Source: Nemertoderma westbladi
Taxonomy: Eukaryota > Xenacoelomorpha > Nemertodermatida > Nemertodermatidae
Direction of reading: 5' to 3'
Length of the DNA stretch: 53,613 nt
Assembly (NCBI GenBank): GCA_032718475.1
Contig: JAUCBJ010008771.1
Location: 1 to 53,613, forward strand
Part shown: in pieces, positions 33,101-41,070 of the stretch
How positions within the stretch are numbered: the stretch's first letter is position 1
Layout of the letters: each line of letters starts with the position of its first letter
The notes under the pieces: generated by a model
What the model saw: the letters and a program-made list of their open reading frames with translations, nothing else
Database searches by the model: none
Told to the model about the DNA's origin: nothing
Position numbers and translations under genes: made by a program

Positions 33101-33975
33101 AAGAACTAGCCGAAGACATCTTTGCTGGACAACCCAAATTCCGAACTAAGTTAAATATGTCAGGAGTTATACAGGTTTGGAAATCTACCATAACGGCAGA
33201 TTACTATGTAGGTGCGTTGTCCACCCCACAGGATAAATTAGGAGAACAAAGTATAAGGTCAGTAAAAATGGTAGCTATAAAGAACTTCGCTAATACCCAA
33301 GTAGAGCCTTATAACTGGAACGAGGACAAGAGCATCCAACAACTTAAAATACCTCGATTCCAGACGGATTATCCTGGAGTGCAAATACTTATCGGCCAAA
33401 ACGCGCACGAGGCGCTCGAGACATTGGAAAAACGACCTGCTCAACCGCAGCCACTACAAACCTATGCGGTAAGAACTAGAGTAGGTTGGTACTTTACTGG
33501 CCCTTCCCGCAGAACTCTCGAAGAGAGACTACCACCAGAAAGAATATGCCAGATAAATGGTTGGGAAGTGGAGAGCAGTGAAGTGGACGAACTAACTGAG
33601 GGAACACCATACTCCTCAGATAATGACGATATTAACTCCAATGAAGATCAATGGAGACATCGCCCCGAGATGATTAATCTAGCCGACATCGCTTCCAGAG
33701 GAGCGACTCCTCAAGAACGGATAGATACTCCCGGCTGGTTAGGTGGACCCGACTCCCTAAGTAAAGAAGAAGATGAATGGCCTCCCCACCTTAACCCGGC
33801 TGAGATTAGACAGGCCAAGGGAGCGGAGAAAGTAACACGACAACCCAATCACCCAGCTGGTCGTTTATGTTTACTGGAAAGAGACCAAAAACTGTCCGGA
33901 AACTATGGAAGGCAAGATACTCTTCCTACGACCACTTCCCTAATCCGACAAATATCTAGGGACTCCATAACATAA
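30109..33975 (+). CDS. Gag-protease polyprotein fused to RNase H scrap
   Basis: 1288 residues from an ATG. Residues 1-200 are a helical region I do not recognise. Residues 205-350 are Pro/charged-rich. Residues about 365-435 look like a coiled coil. Residues about 515-700 match the DUF1759 Gag domain of BEL/Pao elements (KFNGDEMKWLPFNEYY, LRFLIECLEGPPKSMA, LNIRYGN). Zinc knuckles follow at C812/C815/H819/C824, C845/C848/H853/C858 and C864/C867/H871. An aspartic protease begins with LLDSGS (D988) and runs to about 1135 (RTRVGWYFTGP). Residues about 1182-1230 (NLADIASRGAT, GWLGGPDSL) are the end of a BEL RNase H and its linker, so RT and most of RNase H have been lost with the frame kept open. 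The N-terminal 500 residues before DUF1759 are much longer than in the BEL element at 9769-15930. Confidence 0.92.
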   Translation: MSDTKRALSDSSDPLLILPVAVLKRVLIAVEEHQMDWAKSERSTKDSYAGYTKEELKSIVETQWNFPGPGLPFNLSKAGWEDLYRMGVVWNTRDSAMWKGSVAEYAQRFFSSLRRLEEQLFQRPYGPREKEELLYQVRERVLWIRLILSAYKKVSRISQDTSLRVAVKTLFWRVSLKVQATTQWKALLTEHMTQGESTDAVFSQVEGEATAEKPQKKDASVTSPDEGDTTDPEGGGNRSRSNRRRRMPHRQKLPNLPPAGRRQLASTDLGSTEPTDQIITVERLPTVVDEPEIIRPVLEITPSVIETPVLPETAYKFPLYSTKLPVPSRTVPESEPVLDAEREIKNLSPVVSRSPATTLATPASAVEWVAEGRREMGLLLEQLREHCLCSSQQVREMEETVQQLKGTVRESRLELQKVQQSIALECDKLVNLQKGIPITPVTVCQPVRSEVLHAQGVEPTRIYTASEVETPIANPIKGDYTPVVNDIPNRPDNNPRNLYTDNSIFNNTMAQESFTRQMARTEARQAVKVGEIVKFNGDEMKWLPFNEYYKDNIQNSVLSNGEKLRFLIECLEGPPKSMALKFIGHPDGLRQVWDTLNIRYGNRNNIARYLYAKLMAPRKFLSSGIIEFSDEIQEICRQLDWLGKSHEYQNYMVVGALASTLPKGGVGTRWDKKVLYTMEQQQRDPTMADLVSFLDGEVKLQLLKQSREKTPENKVSEKPVSRRRVTPVCYTDDGESQASQEEDSGKDAEKFYYVNKTSKDVSKSKARTHDRREQVAKTPLQFPNRVHGRKPEERTRVHNVTQNKVSNIKPNCALCDGPHRLSACAEFLKKSLVDRRTVVWDKRLCYNCLRRGHQRRTCYSDIKCAKCGAKHHILLQSEFERNSPSQVSEPKSHVQFSDVNDTDQSSEWEGFYTDEFSDANESCYLINTAVYRALTYEKDTDNEFSPTNFDRQPSWKPSTSNVGIREFPVVQVRVQGPNKSYIVNALLDSGSTGTFIDQELAEDIFAGQPKFRTKLNMSGVIQVWKSTITADYYVGALSTPQDKLGEQSIRSVKMVAIKNFANTQVEPYNWNEDKSIQQLKIPRFQTDYPGVQILIGQNAHEALETLEKRPAQPQPLQTYAVRTRVGWYFTGPSRRTLEERLPPERICQINGWEVESSEVDELTEGTPYSSDNDDINSNEDQWRHRPEMINLADIASRGATPQERIDTPGWLGGPDSLSKEEDEWPPHLNPAEIRQAKGAEKVTRQPNHPAGRLCLLERDQKLSGNYGRQDTLPTTTSLIRQISRDSIT

Positions 33976-35602
33976 TAACATATGGAGTGGGTGTGTGACT
34001 ATATCATTTTATATTTGTTTTTTATTTTATATTTATGTATGTATTATTACGTAATTTTATTATAATCGTTTTCTTTAATTTTATTTAGTAGAATGTTATT
34101 TTAGCGATTATTTAGTAAATTAGTGCAATATATTAGTGTTTATTACGTACTTAATTACTTATAATATATTTAGTGCGACGGCAAGAAATAATTATTTTTC
34201 TCTTTCCTTACTGTCCGTATTATATTATAAATGCAAGACTATAGTAAGATGACATGTCAGTACTTATTAAAGTACAATAAAGCCACTACTATATTTAAGT
34301 ATTATTGGTAGGCAGAGTATTAGGAATGCAAAGTTCAGATCCTCGAGTCTCGGCTAAACCAAGCTCTGGGTAGACCTTGGAAACGACTTGCCTCTTCACA
34401 CTGACATTGCTTCGTGCGATATTGCTCTTCTACCTTATAACAAATAATACATATAGTAGCGTGATGTCCCTCTAACAGTAGCGTAAAACGCAAATAAAGC
34501 TGTTAAACCTTTTGACCATCTGTAATTCTAGTCGATTAAGATATCGTGGCACCCACCGATATACTTGAAAGACAAATTCTAGAATCAGTGGTTAACGTCC
34601 CCAGACAAGTTCTGGAATAAATCGGTGCCCATCCAAAAATATTAATTTAATATTTATTAAAATCTGTAAAATTCCGATCCTTTAAAATTTCTAGTCAATT
34701 AAGATATCGCAGCACTTACCGATACTCTTAAAAGGACGATTTTATAGAATTAAGGATCCTAAGTCCCCAGATATGCTCTGGAATAAAATTTGTGCCAATT
34801 TAACATCAAATAATAAAATTCGAGGGAATAAATTTAAATTCATATTCAAATGAATTTCATAAATTGTCATTTTGTGCAATTTGTAACATTCCCAAAATTT
34901 CAGTAATTAATAGATCATGGGAGCGGAGATTCATATTGAGTGTATTAGAGTGCGAGAATCTCCAACATATAGTCAATAGCCGATAAAATTTATAAAATCA
35001 TGCATAAAGAGGATATTGACAATTAAAGAATTACTATTAAATAGCATCCCAGATCTGTATGCATGAGAATTACCCTAATTCTACCGCTAGTTTTCCATAA
35101 TGTCACCATGGCAACACCCACGCTAGAATTAGAAGCAAGTTAAAGGAACAATAAAAAGCTTGCCCCATTGCGTAGCATAAGAGAATACATAGCGCACTAT
35201 TAGTATCCAAGGATACATAGTAATAACGTGACATTCTGGAAGACACTGACTAACGGACAAAATGGCCTGCATGTGTGCAGTAAGTAATGATTGTATGGAA
35301 TTTGTGCGTTTATAGGAGAATGTTACTACTAAAGTGTGTTTACAGTAGCTAATCGCAATTGTAAGGTAGCCCTAACTCTACCGAGATAACCTCAAGTGGA
35401 TTCAAGCCTTTGGGACGGACAGTGGTGGGACTTGTGCCGGTTATCGTTGTCGTGCTGTTGCTACATGTTGGCGTAAACACTGCGACAACGGTACATCGGC
35501 GCTGAGAAACCCACTGTCCGGGGGGCAAAGCCTAGTAGGCAGCGACGCCCGCTTGCCTGAAATATTAACTCATATTGATATTAATAAACTCAGATAGCAG
35601 AT
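33976..35602 (+). other. non-coding spacer of chimeric element
   Basis: 1.6 kb without a gene. It contains a 163-bp tandem repeat (34528-34690 and 34691-34805), each copy with a small stem-loop: CCAGA...TCTGG at 34601-34615 and at 34767-34781. The stems are the same while the 5-base loops differ. The rest is AT-rich. Confidence 0.65.
34528..34805 (+). repeat. 163-bp tandem repeat with conserved stem-loops
   Basis: Both copies start CTAGTC(G/A)ATTAAGATATCG and share the order: ACCGATA, AGAAT, GTCCCCAGA, CTGGAATAA. The stem CCAGA/TCTGG is kept while its loop changes (CAAGT versus TATGC), which hints at selection for RNA or DNA structure. Confidence 0.7.
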
Positions 35603-35831
35603 ATGACGGAATTGATAGAAGATGACCTTGGTATTAGAGAGCGATATACTCTACCTTTACAAGCGTTTGTGGATAGTTTGATACGCGGTGAAGCCGATCC
35701 GACTATTACGGAGGACGATGGTCGTTATATCGAACCGCCGATGTCCCAGGAACAACTTACGCGTGAATTGGACTATAGAAAATTCACCACTCGCTATACG
35801 AATCGTAATGGTACGAATATGGACTTCTTAA

Positions 35832-37197
35832 CCGTTACAGGACTGGGCTATTTTCCGTGCACCAGGACTGGGGGGGGGGTTGATTCCACCCCCCCTTCCA
35901 TTTTGGATAATTACAGGCCATTTTTTTTAAAAATTGGTAGTAATGTGAAAAAATAAATACCTAGCTCGTGTGTGATAAAAAATTATATTTTCGAGTTATG
36001 GGTGGCACCGAAACGGCACTTTTCGTGCACCCACTGAAAAAAATAAACTTTCAGTAAAACAAGTCAAAAAGTTACTTTCCGCCCGGTTTTATGGGTTTTC
36101 GACCCCACTGAATCCTACCTGATGGTCCATATCGTCTCATAATGTTGATTTATGCCATTTTTTAGAAGCACCCAAATTTGAAATTTTCATGCCGCACCCA
36201 CTTCTAGGATCCCCCGAAAAATACCATCCCACTTGTCTGTGACATCTATCTATCGGTCTAAATCGATTCAGCGACCTCGAAAACCTTTGTACACAGAAAA
36301 TTGACCTTTGGAAATGTGTACTATTGAAAGTGAAAATTTGAAATTTTCGTGCCGTACCCACTTTAGTAGGACTCCCCGAAAAATACCATCCCACTTGTCT
36401 GTGACATCTATCTATCGGTCTAAATCGATTCAGCGACCTCGAAAACCTTTGTACACAGAAAATTGACCTTTGGAAATGAGTACGATTGAAAGTGAAAATT
36501 TGAAATTTTCGTGCCGCACCCACTTTTGAAGGACTCCCCAAAAAATACCATCCCACTTGTCTGTGACATCTATCTATCGGTCTAAATCGATTCAGCGACC
36601 TCGAAAACCTTTGTACACATAAAATTGACCTTTGGAAATGAGTACGATTGAAAGTGAAAATTTGAAATTTTCGTGCTGCACCCACTTTTGAAGGACTCCC
36701 CGAAAAATACCATCCCACTTGTCTGTGACATCTATCTATCGGTCTAAATCGATTCAGCGACCTCGAAAACCTTTGTACACAGAAAATTGACCTTTGGAAA
36801 TGTGTACTATTGAAAGTGAAAATTTGAAATTTTCGTGTTGCACCCACTTTTGTGGGACCCCCAAAAAATGTATTCAGGGAAGTTTTGACGTAAAATGGAC
36901 ACCATTGTTCGATTCGGTATACCAAAAAACCTTTATAAACGAGAAACTGGCTGACAACATCAATCCTTTCAAAAGTTGCAAATTTTAGCTTGAAAAGTGC
37001 TGACATGTGTTTTTTTACACCCCCTATAACTCGAAAACTAACAGAGCTATAAAGTTCTCGTTTTTTTTGTGAGATTCAGAGATAAATTTAGGAAAACTCA
37101 GGAAATTTCAGCTTACTGCGATCAGTGCTTCTGCGCAGATCACTAGATAAACTTAAGGGGGGGTGGATTCAACCCCCCCCCCCCAGTCCTGTAACGG
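35832..37197. mobile_element. TTAA-flanked (piggyBac-like) non-autonomous element
   Basis: The ends CCGTTACAGGACTGGG (35832-) and its complement (-37197) are flanked by TTAA on both sides (35828-35831, 37198-37201), the target duplication of piggyBac-type elements. Inside each end is a G-run/C-run palindrome around TTGA(A/T)TCCA. The left end has an extra 24-bp insert in this region. The middle is a 162-bp tandem array. No transposase is encoded. It interrupts a reading frame of the young LTR element, so it is younger still. Confidence 0.85.
36165..36860. repeat. 162-bp tandem array, four copies
   Basis: The word TGTCTGTGACATC recurs at 36235, 36396, 36558 and 36720 (periods 161, 162, 162), with a partial fifth unit at the right. 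Copies are over 90% alike by eye. Because 162 is a multiple of three, an open frame of 289 codons runs through it on the minus strand (36137-37006). Confidence 0.9.
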
Positions 37198-37723
37198 TTA
37201 ACTACCGGCCATCCTATCGATTTACATGATACGGACGATGTATACACCGAAAGGGAAATGGTTCTATTTAAATATCATACCCAGCGGAGTCGTAACGATA
37301 AACCGAGAATAGACCACGAAAATTATATTCGTAATAGACTGGGAAGACGAACCAATATGCCTAGAATCTGAGGAGATTCAGCCTATCGCGCCCGGAACAG
37401 CGACAACGATTACATCCTAGAGTGGTATCAAGGTCCACAGTGTCTCACTGCGTACGATTATCGCCATGCCAACTATGTTTCTCGGCAACGTTGTCGGTTA
37501 TGCGCATCGAGAGACCATGTTACGCCCATGGACACAAACGTCCGCTGTTCCTATTTCCACGAACAACTGACGATGGAAATTTATTGCGCGTATTGCAGAC
37601 TCAATAACTTGCACATTTTTGCGGTTTGCCCTCAATTTATGACTCGATGTCACCATTGTCAACTAAAGGGACGCGCCAGTTTCGATTGCCCTTTTTAGTA
37701 ACGATTTGGAAAGCGTAGGTGAA

Positions 37724-37954
37724 ATGATCACACTACGTTACATCAGAGCTTGGGAAGCGAGCGCTGATTTACATTGTGATTCACGCCATCGCTATTACCC
37801 TGGACGCGCTTACGAAGGAGTTTATGCGTTCCATCCTTATTTGTTTGCCTCCGTCGAGCAGAAATCACGCCTATCAAGTTATGAACTACTGAAGCGCGTT
37901 GGAGAATGTATTTCAACCAAATATGTACGTACGCAAATTTCTCAGGAGCATTAA
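37724..37954 (+). CDS. small frame 3a of chimeric element, unknown
   Basis: 76 residues from the first ATG (the open frame extends to 37706 without one). It starts 25 bp after the stop of the Cys-rich frame. Sequence such as LRYIRAWEASADLHCDSRHRYYPGRAYEGVYAFHPYLFA looks protein-like, rich in Tyr and Arg, but I do not recognise it. It overlaps the next frame by 32 bp in another phase. Together they may be one frame split by an indel, or two proteins. Confidence 0.4.
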   Translation: MITLRYIRAWEASADLHCDSRHRYYPGRAYEGVYAFHPYLFASVEQKSRLSSYELLKRVGECISTKYVRTQISQEH

Positions 37955-38426
37955 TCCGAGTGACATCAATTCTTACAACTTAATAAACTTTATCCGTCAA
38001 GATCCGGCCTATGGAGACTTATTTGTCAACTCACACCCCGAGTTACAGGAAGTATATCGACGGCCTTACGAGTACCGAGCCCGCGAACGCGAGTTGGAAA
38101 GAACCATTAAACCAAGGAAGTTTCTAACTGCCTATGGTCCACCCACGGCCCTCGTTCAGACCACTCGTAAAGGACCCGTAAGAGCGGCTGTCTTGAAACG
38201 AGCTCTCAAAGCCGTTAGACCCCTCTCCCCCGACGTTGATGTCAATCAACTCGGCACTTCGACTGGCGGATACACCGACCATAATCCTATACCCTCTGAT
38301 GCAATCATATTGCACCCTTCACCCAGGAGTTATAGCCCTCCTTGTAAAGTGGCTCGCCCCAAAGAGAAAAAGACTCTGGCTAGCTTTAAAAAACTGCGTA
38401 AACGCCGTCCGCGCATGAAAGACTAA
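37923..38426 (+). CDS. frame 3b of chimeric element, basic C-terminus
   Basis: 167 residues from an ATG; the stop lies 78 bp before the 3' LTR. Features: YLINF-like helix (NSYNLINFIRQDPAYGDLF), a charged stretch YEYRARERELERTIKPRKF, then RKGPVRAAVLKRALKAVRP and a strongly basic tail (KEKKTLASFKKLRKRRPRM) that could bind nucleic acid or act as a nuclear signal. No catalytic motif is seen. I do not recognise the family. Being open between intact LTRs and close to the 3' LTR, it may be a real element protein. Confidence 0.5.
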   Translation: MYVRKFLRSINPSDINSYNLINFIRQDPAYGDLFVNSHPELQEVYRRPYEYRARERELERTIKPRKFLTAYGPPTALVQTTRKGPVRAAVLKRALKAVRPLSPDVDVNQLGTSTGGYTDHNPIPSDAIILHPSPRSYSPPCKVARPKEKKTLASFKKLRKRRPRMKD

Positions 38427-38504
38427 CTGTTTAGAGTATTTTCGTATTTGAGAAACTGTGATTTTGTATATTTTATAGACTTAAATCCCATTTTCTGGGA
38501 GCGG

Positions 38505-39687
38505 TGTAAAAGCTTTTGGGGGATAACTGATACGTTTGCCTTTGCTGGCCAGTTCCCCCCCGGTCGCTAGAATACTCTCAAAGGGATTTATAACTAAAAT
38601 AGTGCAAGCTACCAGCTTATTGGCTGATGTGCTGTACGGAGATATCTGGGCTCAGTTTAATCGGCCAACTAGCTTAGGGAGGTTGCCTCTGCCCTGCTGT
38701 CCGTGTCGGCCAATAGAATTTGAGTGGGCGTTGATTTCGACCTATCCCAGAGCTACTGAACTGAATTTCCTATCTCTATGCTCATCCTCTGTGTTGAACG
38801 GGAGCTTCGTGGAATAAGGGTAGTTGGTATCTTCATATAGAGCAGTAGTCACATGTTTCTGTTGTTGTGTTCCCATTTTTCGCCATAACACCGGCTTTTG
38901 GAACAACTCTAGTAAAACTGCTTAGATTATAGAAAGTATAACTGTTACCGGCGGTGTTACCTCACTTAATTTAACTGCACTAATCATATTGTTTGTACTG
39001 CTATTTACCGTCAGTTATTAATTGTATCGATTTGTTGATGAAATATTGTCATTTGGAGAATATTGATAAATCACCCAAATTTCCCAATTTCTTGATACAC
39101 TACAGGTTAGAGAGACAGGCTATATATAACAATTGCGATTTATATCAATGTGGTGTGTATTGAATCTAATGTTATTTAGTAGACACTACCTGAGTCAATT
39201 GCTGTTCTCTTTATGTGTGATCAAATATACTGACGGTCGGCAGAATAGTGTGCATGATTGTGAGTGTGATGTGACTGGTAACAAAGCATTTCCTAAAGAA
39301 TGCGACTTATACTTTAATCATAAGCCTTATCGTTGCGTTTAGTATAAGTCCTAGCTCTGTTTAAATAGATAGAGCGCCACGTCCTAAAGGAACTGTTAAT
39401 ATTTCCCGAAAGTTAATAATATCTGTCAGAAATTACATATTAGCGATCAATCGAATAATACAGTAGGCTTACACTGCAACCTTACACTGCAATAATAAAA
39501 TCTAAGCATCCGAATTCAGCCTCCCGGGTGTAGATCCATCGGGTGAATGATCGCGCATGGGCTGGCTTCGGCTAATGTTTTGTTTATTAGCATAAAATAT
39601 TGTCGTATGCTAAAGGTGTGTTAATTAACTAAAAGACATATAAATTTTGGCAGGTTAAACTGCTAAAGGTCTTCAAAAGCGCGAACA
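38505..39687 (+). repeat. 3' LTR of chimeric element
   Basis: 1183 bp, same as the 5' LTR except C at 39351. It is preceded by TCTGGGAGCGG, a weak polypurine tract candidate. Confidence 0.95.
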
Positions 39688-39735
39688 TGTACCTTACGGT
39701 TGCTATTGAATACAGTCCCCCTTACGGATGGATTT
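39688..39735. repeat. inner end of left inverted-repeat arm
   Basis: After the TGTAC duplication, the sequence CCTTACGGTTGCTATTGAA to about 39720 is the complement of 40810-40840. It continues the arm interrupted at 26900. CCCCCTTACGGAT at about 39717 matches the complement of 40793-40800. Confidence 0.75.
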
Positions 39736-39751
39736 AATCTGTATTCTAATA

Positions 39752-40077
39752 CAGTAGCATACCAATATATACGAGTTGCACCAAGCGTATCAAACTTGTA
39801 TTTTTCGGTGCTGTGTGCAAATTTTGGTGCTAGCACGAAATGTTGAAAATCCATTCAATAGATAAAATTGCTTGTGACAATTCATTTCTTGCGTTTTAGA
39901 GGTTTATGGCGGTTCTGAATTCAATGGAATATATAATTAATTATATATTGTCACAAGCAATTTTATCTATTGAATGGATTTTCAAAATTTCGTGCTAGCA
40001 CCAAAATTTGCACACAGCACCGAAAAATACAAGCTTGATACGCTTGGTGCAACTCGTATATATTGGTATGCTACTGT
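39752..40077. mobile_element. palindromic MITE, 130-bp arms
   Basis: The arm 39752-39881 is the reverse complement of 39949-40077 with few mismatches (CAGTAGCATACCAATATA, CACCAAGCGTATCAA, TTTTGGTGCTAGCACGAAA, TTATC/GATAA). The spacer is about 67 bp. It has no coding capacity. A diverged relative of one arm appears at about 43825-43880. Confidence 0.85.
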
Positions 40078-40094
40078 ATATATAATTATTACGG

Positions 40095-40785
40095 CGCCTC
40101 AGCTCATTAGAACATGCTGCTTCTAGTGTTGGTCTTTTTATTAACTTCAGAAAGACCAAAACTTTGACAGTTAACTTTGAAAGTCCTCAGCAAGTCTCTG
40201 ATCGGATGAGCATAAGCTCAAAAGATGGTATGCTTGAGCATGTGGATGACTTCTGTTACCTGGGATCATGGATCCGGAAGTCAGGTGAGGACCTTCGAAT
40301 ACGTAAGGGAAAGGCATGGGCAGCCTTGAATAGGCTTTCCAGGATTTGGAAGTCACCGAGAATTAATCGGAAACTTAAGGTCCGATTATTTAGAGCAGCA
40401 GTAGTTCCAGTACTCCTCTATGGGAGTCCATGCTGGGCTCTAACTGCTGAGGACACCAAATCTCTGGATGGCACATTCACAAGAATGCTACGCCGGGTTC
40501 ATTGTGTCAAGTACAATGCACACATCTCCAACCAGACACTATATAACATTGGAGGTGTCTCATTGGTTCCACCAAGCTTGACACTAGAACAAAATCGCCT
40601 CCGCCTTGCAGGACATTGCTTTCGCCGTGAGGACCAGCCAGTGCATAATCTTGTTCTTTGGCAGCCCCATGGAGTGAATAAGCATGGTGGACAGCCCATG
40701 ACTTTCTTGAGACGCATCTTAAAGGACACTGGCCTTGAAGATGCGGATGATCTAGCAAATGTCATGGGTGATAGGGAGTTGTGGG
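40095..40785 (+). pseudogene. LINE family A, RT C-terminal part
   Basis: The longest unbroken piece of this family (open from 40164 to 40832). It reads TVNFESPQQVSDRMSISSKDG, VDDFCYLGSWIRKSGEDLRIRKGKAWAAL, VRLFRAAVVPVLLYGSPCWALTAEDTKSLDG, TRMLRRV, then LAGHCFRREDQPVHNLVLWQPHGVNKHGGQPMTFLRRI, LEDADDLANVMGDRELW. The catalytic core upstream is missing (5' truncated), and it ends at about 40785 where the inverted-repeat arm begins, so the usual 3' tail is lost. It lies in the loop between the two SINE-bearing arms. Confidence 0.85.
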
Positions 40786-41035
40786 GGGACTGTATTCATA
40801 TATGTATCCGTAAGGGGGACTGTATTCAATAGCAACCGTAAGGTAGCTTACCACCTATAGCAAATCAATCGGAAAGATGCATGAGCCTCCGTGGTGTAGT
40901 GGTTAGCATACCTAAACGTTTATCGGGAGACGTGGGTTCAATCCCCGCTTGTGGCGAATTCATTTTTCCCGCTCCATTTGCTATAGAGTTGGATCATCCT
41001 AAGTCCGGTTTAAATTACTTAATAATTTATACAAT
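40786..41035 (+). repeat. right inverted-repeat arm with tRNA-like SINE
   Basis: The reverse complement of 26710-26900 plus 39688-39735. The tRNA-like part is at about 40885-40957, with A box TAGTGGTTAGC from 40897 and B box GGTTCAATCCC at 40935-40945, correctly spaced for RNA polymerase III. GGGGGACTGTATTCA is doubled at 40786-40800 and 40815-40829. The acceptor stem pairs poorly, so this is a SINE and not a tRNA gene. Confidence 0.8.
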
Positions 41036-41070
41036 CTATGGATTATTTCAGTCAGGTTGTATATTTGTAA

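Larger units (their letters stand above)
35603..37698 (+). pseudogene. Cys-rich frame of unknown function, interrupted
   Basis: Begins MTELIEDDLGIRERY at an ATG. It is broken at the TTAA at 35828-35831 by a 1366-bp insertion, and resumes in the same frame from 37202 if the insertion and one TTAA are disregarded. It meets an in-frame TGA at 37369-37371, possibly a CGA-to-TGA change, and runs on to TAG at 37696-37698. The region past the TGA has closely spaced Cys/His pairs (CRLCASRDH, YCAYC, CPQF, CHHCQLKG, FDCP), which looks like two zinc-binding motifs. Apart from the possible CCHC-like end, I do not recognise the protein. It lies where pol would normally be, in the sense direction. Confidence 0.6.
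26901..39687 (+). mobile_element. 12.8-kb chimeric BEL-type LTR element
   Basis: LTRs of 1183 bp at 26901-28083 and 38505-39687, TG...CA ends, and a 5-bp target duplication TGTAC (26896-26900 and 39688-39692). I noticed one LTR difference (A at 27747, C at 39351), so the insertion is recent. Contents: a 2-kb leader with a 287-bp tandem duplication, a Gag-protease frame (30109-33975), 1.6 kb of non-coding sequence with paired hairpins, and three further frames (35603-37698 interrupted, 37724-37954, 37923-38426). I find no reverse transcriptase or integrase. It must therefore borrow enzymes from a related BEL/Pao element. It sits in the antisense direction inside the LamG gene intron. Confidence 0.93.

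Noticed and set aside
36165-36860. 162-bp array as a CRISPR-like or ribosomal repeat
   Set aside because: Units are contiguous with no spacers and have no similarity to rRNA.
36137-37006. 289-codon frame on the minus strand through the 162-bp array
   Set aside because: Open only because the repeat unit is a multiple of three; it lies inside a MITE and has no start context or known domain. Kept only as a repeat observation.
37724-38426. Envelope gene of a retrovirus-like element
   Set aside because: No signal peptide, membrane segment or paired Cys pattern of envelope proteins; the C-terminus is strongly basic.
40885-40957. tRNA gene on the plus strand
   Set aside because: Same reasons as the inverted partner: poor acceptor stem and repeated flanks.
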